Source: an uncultured Eubacteriales bacterium | GTDB lineage: Bacteria; Bacillota; Clostridia; Christensenellales; Pumilibacteraceae | Direction of reading: 5' to 3' | Length of the DNA: 7,605 bases | NCBI GenBank assembly: GCA_900553005.1 | Contig: USBU01000048.1 | Location: 1-7,605 of the forward strand | Shown: in pieces, positions 1-6,126 of the stretch | Numbering within the stretch: position 1 is the first letter of the stretch | How the letters are laid out: every line of letters begins with the position of its first letter | Position numbers and translations under genes: made by a program | Notes under the pieces: generated by a model | Seen by the model: the letters and a program-made list of their open reading frames with translations, nothing else | Databases searched by the model: none | What the model was told of the DNA's origin: nothing

Positions 1-2
1 AT

Positions 3-31
3 ATTTCAATATAGCGGAGCTATGTTATAAT
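3..31 (+). promoter_or_regulatory. Possible extended -10 promoter for the activase operon
   Basis: TATAAT at 26-31 is a perfect -10 hexamer and is preceded by TGT (23-25), giving an extended -10 element. The -35 region (about 3-9) is poor, as is common for extended -10 promoters. A dyad, ATAGC-GGA-GCTAT, at 11-23 lies between the two elements and could be an operator. This is the best promoter candidate upstream of 350, but it would leave a leader of about 310 nt, and A/T-rich intergenic DNA often yields chance matches. Confidence 0.4.
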
Positions 32-337
32 ATAAGAGAAAATGCGTGCTTGCGTTAAACTTTTTAAGATTGCAATAAAGCGTCATGTCGTGATTAAAAA
101 ATCAGCTTAGACTTTGTTTTCCGTCAAAAAAACGTATGCTTGCGGCCGCTTCATCCTAAGGCGGGCAAAAAAGCATCATTGTTTTTTCTCTTGGCCGGTA
201 ACTGATAATATTGACGTTATTTTTGTTGAGAGCGGCCGTTTGCGCTGCATAAGGGATTTGCATTAGGATATGGATTTAGATAAGCGTAAAAAGGGGTGCG
301 TGCTCATCCCCGATTTTACGATTTAAATAGCTTTTTA

Positions 338-344
338 AGAGGTG
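338..344 (+). promoter_or_regulatory. RBS deciding the start of the activase gene
   Basis: AGAGGTG lies 5 nt before the ATG at 350, a normal Shine-Dalgarno spacing. The alternative in-frame GTG at 296 has its purine run directly abutting the codon, and the 18 extra residues it would add do not resemble the family N-terminus. The ATG at 350 is therefore preferred. Confidence 0.75.
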
Positions 345-349
345 CTCAG

Positions 350-3268
350 ATGAAGCAGAGATACACGGTAGGCGTGGACGTGGGCTCCACTACCGTAAAG
401 TGCGTGCTGTTGGACGAAGCGGGAGAAATCGTCCATTCAGTTTACGACAGACATTACTCAAAAGTTAAGGAGACCGTAACGGAGCAGCTTAAACGGATTT
501 TTTCCTTTTACAGCGGAGAATTTAAAATTGCCATGACCGGCTCTGCGGGACTGGGGCTGTCGTCTGCGGCGTCGCTTCCGTTTGTGCAAGAGGTATATGC
601 GGCGTCGCTTGCAATAAAGAAGATGTATCCGGACGCGGATTGCGCGGTGGAGCTTGGCGGAGAGGACGCTAAGATTCTTTTTCTTACCGGCGGGACCGAG
701 CAGCGTATGAACGGCTCCTGCGCCGGCGGCACCGGCGCGTTTATAGATCAGATGGCCACGCTTTTAAAAGTTACCGCAGACGAGCTGGACGAGCTGGCTT
801 TTAAAGCGGAACGCAAATATCCTATAGCGTCCAGATGCGGCGTTTTTGCGAAAAGCGATATTCAGCCGCTGCTAAATCAGGGGGCCAAGCTTGGCGACGT
901 TGCGGCAAGTATCTTTCAGGCTGTAGTAGACCAGACCGTTGCCGGGCTGGCTCAGGGCCGCAGAATAGAGGGTAAGGTGCTTTTTCTGGGAGGGCCGCTG
1001 CATTTTTATAAGTCGCTGCGACGTGCTTTTACCGAAACGCTTAAGCTCAGCGATGAAAACGCGGTTTTTCCTGAGCTTGCGCCGTGTTTTATGGCTTACG
1101 GCGCGGCGCTGTACGCGGCAAAAAATAATTTCTGGGAGGATCCTAAGGATATTCTCGGAAAGGTATTTGAGGCCAAACCGCTTGAAAGTGTTTTTTGTAC
1201 GCGTCCGCTGTTTGAAAACGAGGAGGAATATGATAAATTTACAAAGCGTCATTCGGGCGCAGACGTAAAACGCGCAGACATCGCCTCATATTCCGGCGCC
1301 GCTTATCTTGGTGTTGACGCAGGCTCGACTACTACCAAAATAGTGCTGCTGTCGGACGACGGCAGGCTGTTATATTCGTATTATACCGAAAATTGCGGCC
1401 GACCGCTGGACGTAGTCGCAGATAAGCTTAAGGAGCTTTACTCTCTTATGGGAGATCGGATACGCATAGAGTCTTCCGCGGTGACAGGCTACGGCGAGGA
1501 GCTTTTGAAATCCGGACTTAAGCTCGATTTCGGTATTGTCGAAACAGTCGCTCATTTTACGGCGGCGCTTGAATTTTGTCCCGAAGTGGATTTTATAATC
1601 GATATCGGCGGACAGGATATCAAGTGCTTTAAAATAAAAAACGGGGCCATAGACAATATAATGCTGAACGAGGCGTGCTCGTCGGGCTGCGGCTCATTTA
1701 TACAGACGTTCGCAAACGCTCTCGGATATTCGGTTGCCGATTTTGCAAGGCTCGGGCTTTTTGCCAAGCACCCGGTCGAGCTGGGGTCCCGTTGCACCGT
1801 TTTTATGAACAGTGCGGTCAAGCAGGCGCAAAAGGACGGCGCAAGCGTCGAGGATATTTCGGCCGGAATTTCGTCGTCTGTTGTCAAAAACGCTATTTAT
1901 AAGGTAATCCGCGCCAAAAACGCAGAGGAGTTGGGACGTCACGTCGTAGTGCAGGGCGGCACCTTTTTAAATGATGCCGTGCTGCGCGCGTTTGAAAACG
2001 AATTGGGTATAAACGTCGTGCGCCCGGCAATTTCGGGGCTTATGGGAGCATACGGCGCGGCGCTGTACGCAAGAAAAAAGAGCGGCGGAAAATCCGGTAT
2101 CGTAACGCCTGCGGAGCTTGAAAGCTTTTCATATAAATCGTTCAATACCAACTGCAATCGCTGTACGGCACGCTGTTCGCTTAACGTACTTACGTTTTCC
2201 GACGGCAGAAAGCTTATTTCCGGCAACAGGTGCGAGCGCGGACTGGGCAAAAAGGAATCGGAGATTCTTCCGGATTTATATGCATTTAAGTATGACAGGA
2301 TTATCAACGGCACGGTAAATACGTGTTGTAATCCGAAAGCCGCGGTCGGTCTTCCGATATGTCTCAATTTTTACGAGCAGCTTCCGTTTTGGAATGCGGT
2401 TTTCGACAGTCTGGGCTTTCGCACGATAATTTCGGACGAGTCGTCTCGTGCGCTGTTTCTTTACGGTCAGCATACCATACCTTCGGATACGGTTTGCTAT
2501 CCGGCCAAGCTTGTTCATGGCCACGTTCTCAGTTTATTGGATAAAGGAGCGGACTTTATTTTTTATCCGTGCGAAAGCTATAATATCGACGAGGGCGGCA
2601 GCGACAACCATTACAACTGTCCTGTAGTAGCTTATTATCCTGAGCTTCTGGCCGCCAATATACCGGCGCTTAACAGCGATAATTTCATATATCCGTACAT
2701 AGACATGAATAGGCCGGACAATATCGCGGCTGCGCTGGTAAAAAGCCTCCACAAATACGGGATTACGCGCAAAGAAGCGGCCAAAGCGGTACAAAAAGGC
2801 TATAACGCGCTTCAAAGATATAATGCGGCGGTTGTTAAAAAGGGCATGGAGTTGATTGATTTTGCGCGACAAAACAACAGACCTATCGTCGTGCTTGCCG
2901 GACGCCCGTACCATATCGATCCGGAGATAAATCACGGTATTCAAAAGCTTATATCCTCTTTGGGAATTGTGTCCGTGTCCGAGGACGCGGTGGCGAATTT
3001 TGCAAAAACTCCTCCGCTCGGCGTGTTAAATCAGTGGACCTATCATTCCAGACTGTACCGTGCCGCGGCTTATGTGGCGACTCAAAAGGATATGAATCTT
3101 GTGCAGCTTGTTTCTTTCGGCTGCGGAATAGACGCTATTACGACGGACGAAGTGCGCAGGATACTTGAATCAAAGGGTAAAATTTATACGCAGCTTAAAA
3201 TAGATGAAATCAGCAATCTGGGCGCTGTTAAAATCCGTCTCAGATCGCTTTTGGCCGCTATAGAATAA
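350..3268 (+). CDS. Acyl-CoA dehydratase activase-related protein: two ASKHA ATPase domains plus DUF2229-like region
   Basis: Predicted ATP-driven electron donor of the HgdC/BcrA-BadF activator family; 972 residues, probably cytoplasmic (no signal peptide or membrane segment seen). ASKHA domain 1 (about 5-258) has phosphate loops GVDVGSTT (8-15) and ELGGEDAK (101-108). ASKHA domain 2 (about 318-575) has GVDAGSTT (321-328) and DIGGQDIK (418-425). Each domain keeps the two cysteines that in HgdC bind a bridging [4Fe-4S] cluster: C124 and C163, then C443 and C482. A DUF2229-like part follows (about 595-972) with a C-x2-C-x3-C-x18-C cluster (602, 605, 609, 628), further cysteines at 716, 741 and 757, and the family motifs GRPYHIDPEINHG (851-863) and SFGCGIDA (922-929). 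In many Clostridia this protein is fused to a C-terminal dehydratase-like domain; here that part is the next gene, 10 nt away. Substrate and target are unknown. Family assignment is confident; activator function is inferred. Confidence 0.9.
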   Translation: MKQRYTVGVDVGSTTVKCVLLDEAGEIVHSVYDRHYSKVKETVTEQLKRIFSFYSGEFKIAMTGSAGLGLSSAASLPFVQEVYAASLAIKKMYPDADCAVELGGEDAKILFLTGGTEQRMNGSCAGGTGAFIDQMATLLKVTADELDELAFKAERKYPIASRCGVFAKSDIQPLLNQGAKLGDVAASIFQAVVDQTVAGLAQGRRIEGKVLFLGGPLHFYKSLRRAFTETLKLSDENAVFPELAPCFMAYGAALYAAKNNFWEDPKDILGKVFEAKPLESVFCTRPLFENEEEYDKFTKRHSGADVKRADIASYSGAAYLGVDAGSTTTKIVLLSDDGRLLYSYYTENCGRPLDVVADKLKELYSLMGDRIRIESSAVTGYGEELLKSGLKLDFGIVETVAHFTAALEFCPEVDFIIDIGGQDIKCFKIKNGAIDNIMLNEACSSGCGSFIQTFANALGYSVADFARLGLFAKHPVELGSRCTVFMNSAVKQAQKDGASVEDISAGISSSVVKNAIYKVIRAKNAEELGRHVVVQGGTFLNDAVLRAFENELGINVVRPAISGLMGAYGAALYARKKSGGKSGIVTPAELESFSYKSFNTNCNRCTARCSLNVLTFSDGRKLISGNRCERGLGKKESEILPDLYAFKYDRIINGTVNTCCNPKAAVGLPICLNFYEQLPFWNAVFDSLGFRTIISDESSRALFLYGQHTIPSDTVCYPAKLVHGHVLSLLDKGADFIFYPCESYNIDEGGSDNHYNCPVVAYYPELLAANIPALNSDNFIYPYIDMNRPDNIAAALVKSLHKYGITRKEAAKAVQKGYNALQRYNAAVVKKGMELIDFARQNNRPIVVLAGRPYHIDPEINHGIQKLISSLGIVSVSEDAVANFAKTPPLGVLNQWTYHSRLYRAAAYVATQKDMNLVQLVSFGCGIDAITTDEVRRILESKGKIYTQLKIDEISNLGAVKIRLRSLLAAIE
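1097..1116 (+). repeat. Direct repeat copy 1 (end of ASKHA domain 1)
   Basis: A 20-base segment, TACGGCGCGGCGCTGTACGC, encodes YGAALYA at the end of the first ASKHA domain. An identical copy lies 954 bases downstream, in the same reading frame, at the matching place in domain 2. It reflects the internal duplication of the gene, with unusually exact codon identity at this spot. Confidence 0.85.
2051..2070 (+). repeat. Direct repeat copy 2 (end of ASKHA domain 2)
   Basis: Identical to 1097-1116 and in the same frame. The spacing is a whole number of codons (318), so recombination between the copies would remove exactly one domain equivalent without shifting the frame. Confidence 0.85.
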
Positions 3269-3278
3269 GGAAATCATT

Positions 3279-4520
3279 ATGGAAACTAAACACGTACAAT
3301 TTACCGAGGAAATGAGAAAAACGCATACTATTCTCATTCCGGATATGCTGCCTATTCATTTTAAACTTATTACGGCCGTGCTCGGAAGATACGGTTATAA
3401 AACGGAGCTTTTGCAAAATTCTGCGCGCGCCGTTGTGGACGAAGGCCTTAAAAACGTTCATAACGATACGTGTTATCCTGCGTTGCTTGTCATAGGACAG
3501 TTTTTGGACGCTCTTAAAAGCGGAAAATACGATCCCGACAAGGTGGCTCTGATGATTTCTCAGACCGGTGGCGGCTGCCGCGCGTCCAATTACCTGCACC
3601 TGCTGAGAAAGGCTTTAGAAGCGGAGTACCCGCAGATTCCGGTAATTTCGCTCAATTTTTCCGGCCTTGAGAAGAGCCCGGGATTTAAATTGACGCTTCC
3701 GCTGCTTTTAAAGCTTGTGGACGCGGTTTTGTACGGCGATCTCATGATGATGCTGTATAACCAGTGCAAGCCTTACGAAGTAAACGAGGGCGATACCGAC
3801 GCCGCTTTGGCCGCGACGGAGCTTGCGCTTGCAAAAAAGGCCGCAGGGCGCGGCTTCGGCAGTAAAAGAAAAAATTATAAGCTTATACTGGACGCATTTG
3901 CGGCAGTGCGCCGTAAAAATCAGGAGAAGCCTCGCGTCGGAATAGTGGGCGAGATATACGTAAAGTATTCTCCGCTTGCAAACAATCATCTCGAGGAATT
4001 TCTTATCCGCGAGGGGTGCGAGCCGGTAGTGCCGGGACTCATGGACTTTGTGCTATACTGCGCTGTCAACAACGTAAACGACGGTCGTATTTACGGATTT
4101 AAAAATACAATGACTCGCGTGTCGTCGCTTTTGTATAAATATTTGCTGTCGCTTAACCGTAAGCTTGGGAAAGCGGTAGACAAATACGGCTGCTTCCGCA
4201 GCATGGACGACTTTGAGGAGCTTCGGAAGGAGGCGGATAAGCTTATCAATCAAGGCGTAAAAATGGGCGAGGGCTGGCTTATTACGGCCGAAATGGGTTG
4301 TCTTGCCAAGACCGGTACTTTGAATATCGTCTGTACTCAGCCTTTCGGCTGTCTGCCTAATCATATCGTCGCTAAGGGAATGAGCCGTCGCGTAAAGGAC
4401 GAATATCCGGACGCAAACATCGTAGCGATCGATTATGATCCCAGCGCTACAAGCGTCAATCAGGAAAACCGTCTTAAGCTTATGCTGGCAAATATACGCG
4501 AGAAGCCCGAACATAAATAA
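3279..4520 (+). CDS. 2-hydroxyacyl-CoA dehydratase (HgdB/BcrC-like) family protein
   Basis: A 413-residue soluble protein that corresponds to the C-terminal part of the ~1400-residue fused activase/dehydratase proteins of Clostridia. Family-like motifs are DTCYPALLVIGQ (63-74), SQTGGGCRASNY (94-105), SLNFSGLEKSPGFK (124-137), AEMGCLAKTG (337-346), QPFGCLPNHIVAKG (354-367) and AIDYDPSATSVNQENR (383-398). C65, C100, C341 and C358 lie in these motifs and are candidate Fe-S ligands, as in HgdA/HgdB, BcrB/BcrC and the double-cubane cluster proteins. The start ATG follows AAGGAA (3267-3272) by 6 nt. That RBS overlaps the upstream stop codon, so the two genes are probably translationally coupled and the proteins made in similar amounts. 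The likely role is the low-potential reductase/dehydratase partner of the upstream ATPase, but the reaction is unknown. A structural or maturation role cannot be excluded. Confidence 0.85.
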   Translation: METKHVQFTEEMRKTHTILIPDMLPIHFKLITAVLGRYGYKTELLQNSARAVVDEGLKNVHNDTCYPALLVIGQFLDALKSGKYDPDKVALMISQTGGGCRASNYLHLLRKALEAEYPQIPVISLNFSGLEKSPGFKLTLPLLLKLVDAVLYGDLMMMLYNQCKPYEVNEGDTDAALAATELALAKKAAGRGFGSKRKNYKLILDAFAAVRRKNQEKPRVGIVGEIYVKYSPLANNHLEEFLIREGCEPVVPGLMDFVLYCAVNNVNDGRIYGFKNTMTRVSSLLYKYLLSLNRKLGKAVDKYGCFRSMDDFEELRKEADKLINQGVKMGEGWLITAEMGCLAKTGTLNIVCTQPFGCLPNHIVAKGMSRRVKDEYPDANIVAIDYDPSATSVNQENRLKLMLANIREKPEHK

Positions 4521-4556
4521 TTACTTTATTTTATGGTTTCAATGGATTTATTCGGT

Positions 4557-4594
4557 AAAAGCTTTCCTTCTGAAGCGGAGGGACAGCTTTTTTT
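4557..4594 (+). terminator. Rho-independent terminator of the activase operon
   Basis: A 14-pair stem (4557-4570 with 4578-4591) has a 7-base loop (4571-4577), one T/C mismatch and one T-G pair, and runs into seven Ts (4588-4594). It begins 36 nt after the dehydratase-like gene stops and separates that operon from argGH. Confidence 0.85.
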
Positions 4595-4743
4595 ATATCT
4601 CGTTTACGATGGCGGCTGCGCTTAAAGGCGGCAGACGTATTTACAAAAATTATTCGCGTCAATCTGAACGTAGGATTTACGCGTTAAATAACTCGATATG
4701 CGCACTTGCTATTGCGTATAAAATTACTAATAATATGCATTTA
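4595..4743. other. Spacer between terminator and argGH control region
   Basis: Nothing convincing is seen here. A 47-codon open frame starting at ATG 4609 and ending at 4752 has no ribosome binding site, begins just after a terminator and runs into the ARG box, so it is not called as a gene. Confidence 0.6.
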
Positions 4744-4761
4744 TATGAATAATTATACATT
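4744..4761 (+). promoter_or_regulatory. ARG box (ArgR/AhrC binding site) upstream of argG
   Basis: This 18-base site reads TATGAATAATTATACATT. It fits the ArgR consensus wnTGAATwwwwATTCAnw at every position except one (A for T in the right half-site). It ends 7 nt before the -35 element of the argG promoter. A weaker overlapping match at 4734-4751 (three mismatches) could extend the site. The match to an arginine operator directly in front of arginine synthesis genes makes chance unlikely. The usual inference is repression when arginine is plentiful. Confidence 0.75.
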
Positions 4762-4768
4762 TAAACGC

Positions 4769-4797
4769 TTGACCTGTCCGTTTTTTGAGTGTATAAT
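4769..4797 (+). promoter_or_regulatory. Sigma-A promoter of argGH
   Basis: TTGACC (-35, 4769-4774) and a perfect TATAAT (-10, 4792-4797) are separated by the ideal 17 nt. Transcription should start near 4804, giving a leader of about 30 nt. That is too short for a T-box or attenuator, so control is probably at initiation, through the ARG box just upstream. Confidence 0.9.
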
Positions 4798-4816
4798 ATT
4801 TGGGTAACCGACGTTT

Positions 4817-4822
4817 AAGGAG
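4817..4822 (+). promoter_or_regulatory. RBS of argG, with two possible ATG codons
   Basis: AAGGAG lies 11 nt before the argG ATG (4834), which is rather far, and only 4 nt before an out-of-frame ATG (4827). The second ATG opens a six-codon frame ending inside argG at 4847. The argG start at 4834 is fixed by the family N-terminus, since the P-loop follows at residue 14. Confidence 0.7.
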
Positions 4823-4833
4823 TTTAATGATAA

Positions 4834-6066
4834 ATGAAAACAGATAAAAAATATAAGAAGATAGTTCTTGCTTATTCCGGCGGTTTGGATACGTCCATAA
4901 TAATACCGTGGCTTAAGGAAAATTACGATAATCCGGAGGTTATTGCGGTCAGCGGCGACGTCGGTCAGGGTACGGAGCTTGACGGGCTGGAGGAAAAGGC
5001 GAAAAAGACGGGAGCCAGCAAGCTTTACGTAATGGACCTTAAGGATGAATTTATAAACGATTACGTTTTTCCGACGCTTAAGGCTGGCGCAAAATACGAG
5101 GGCGAATATCTTTTGGGCACTTCGTTTGCCCGTCCCGTTATTGCCAAAAGACTTACCGAAATCGCTTTGAAAGAGGGCGCTGACGCAATCTGCCACGGCT
5201 GCACGGGAAAAGGCAACGATCAGGTTCGTTTCGAGCTGGCTATAAAGGCGTTTGCGCCCGAAATGGATATTATAGCGCCGTGGCGCATCTGGGACATAAA
5301 ATCGCGCGACGAGGAAATAGATTATGCCGAGGCGCACGATATTCCGTTGAAAATTAACCGCGAAACCAATTATTCCAAGGACAAAAATCTTTGGCACCTT
5401 TCGCACGAGGGGCTGGATTTGGAAAATCCGGCTAACGAGCCTCAATACGATAAGCCGGGATTTTTGGAAATGGGCGTTTCTCCGCAGGCGGCGCCCGATA
5501 AGCCCGTTTACGTTAAAATAGGCTTTGAAAAGGGCGTACCGGTATCCGTAGACGGTAAAAAGCTGTCCGGAGCGGAAATTGTAGCATATCTCAATAAACT
5601 GGGCGGAGAAAACGGTATCGGACTTGCTGATATAGTCGAAAACCGACTTGTCGGAATGAAATCGCGCGGAGTGTACGAAACTCCGGGCGGCGCGATACTT
5701 TACCGTGCGCATGAGGTACTTGAAACGCTTTGTCTTGACCGCGATACTCAGCACTATAAGGCGCTTGTGGCGCATGAATTTGCCGACCTTGTATATTTCG
5801 GCAAGTGGTTCACGCCGCTCAGGGAAGCGCTTTCCGCGTTTGTAGATAAAACTCAGGAAACCGTTACCGGAGTTGTCACGCTTAAGCTGTATAAGGGCAA
5901 TATAATAAACGCGGGCGTAACGTCGCCGTATTCTCTGTACGATGAAGAAATAGCGACGTTTGACGAGGACGCCGTTTACGACCAAAACGACAGCGCAGGG
6001 TTTATCAATCTTTACGGTCTGCCGATTAAGGTCAAGGCCATGATGGATAAAAAATCCGGGCGCTAG
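4834..6066 (+). CDS. argG: Argininosuccinate synthase
   Basis: Catalyses citrulline + aspartate + ATP to argininosuccinate + AMP + PPi, the penultimate step of arginine synthesis, in the cytoplasm. At 410 residues it is full length for the family. The N-terminal nucleotide-binding domain has the PP-loop YSGGLDTS (14-21), the EGEYLLGTSFARP segment (89-101) and the signature HGCTGKGNDQVRFE (121-134). NLWHLSHEG (185-193) and the C-terminal NAGVTSPYSLYDEEIATF segment, usual for the enzyme, are intact. No frameshift or missing catalytic motif is seen. It is the first gene of the argGH operon behind a strong promoter and ARG box, and argH follows after 60 nt. The same enzyme can also serve citrulline recycling, but the pairing with argH and the ARG box point to synthesis. 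Confidence 0.98.
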   Translation: MKTDKKYKKIVLAYSGGLDTSIIIPWLKENYDNPEVIAVSGDVGQGTELDGLEEKAKKTGASKLYVMDLKDEFINDYVFPTLKAGAKYEGEYLLGTSFARPVIAKRLTEIALKEGADAICHGCTGKGNDQVRFELAIKAFAPEMDIIAPWRIWDIKSRDEEIDYAEAHDIPLKINRETNYSKDKNLWHLSHEGLDLENPANEPQYDKPGFLEMGVSPQAAPDKPVYVKIGFEKGVPVSVDGKKLSGAEIVAYLNKLGGENGIGLADIVENRLVGMKSRGVYETPGGAILYRAHEVLETLCLDRDTQHYKALVAHEFADLVYFGKWFTPLREALSAFVDKTQETVTGVVTLKLYKGNIINAGVTSPYSLYDEEIATFDEDAVYDQNDSAGFINLYGLPIKVKAMMDKKSGR

Positions 6067-6100
6067 GCTAAGCGCGATAACGGCGAAAAGGTTTAGCGCC
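6059..6100 (+). repeat. Inverted repeat across the argG stop codon
   Basis: GGCGCTA (6059-6065) and TAGCGCC (6094-6100) are perfect complements with a 28-base loop; an alternative pairing is GCTAA (6067-6071) with TTAGC (6093-6097). The argG stop codon lies at the base of the first arm. No T-run follows directly, so it is not a typical terminator. It could stabilise mRNA or tune argH relative to argG, or be chance. Confidence 0.4.
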
Positions 6101-6126
6101 GCAATTAAATTTTTCTGGAGCAGCTT

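Larger units (their letters stand above)
1..349. other. Non-coding region upstream of the activase operon
   Basis: No convincing gene lies in this stretch. The visible elements are a possible extended -10 promoter near the left end, and a short TGATT/AATCA inverted repeat with an AAAA loop at 91-104. There is also an eight-base GC palindrome (GCGGCCGC) at 142-149 that is largely repeated at 231-238, so these two could pair in RNA across about 80 nt. An A6/T6 pair at 167-172/182-187 is too weak to call a terminator. If transcription starts near base 38, the mRNA leader is about 310 nt long. I recognise no known riboswitch or tRNA in it. Confidence 0.6.

Noticed and set aside
42..110. 22-codon cationic peptide ORF (MRACVKLFKIAIKRH...)
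   Set aside because: It has no usable RBS and would be nearly leaderless from the candidate promoter. An ORF of this length is expected by chance.
142..149. NotI-type palindrome as a sign of cloning vector
   Set aside because: No polylinker or vector sequence flanks it, and a near copy (231-238) occurs in the same natural-looking spacer.
296..349. GTG start that would add 18 residues to the activase protein
   Set aside because: The purine run abuts the GTG without spacer, the added residues do not look like the family, and the ATG at 350 has a well-spaced RBS and begins the usual MKxxYxxGVDVGSTT N-terminus.
4609..4752. 47-codon ORF with five arginine codons upstream of argG, as a possible arginine leader peptide
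   Set aside because: It has no RBS, lies between a terminator and the argG promoter (so is not in the argG mRNA), and has no attenuator structure after it.
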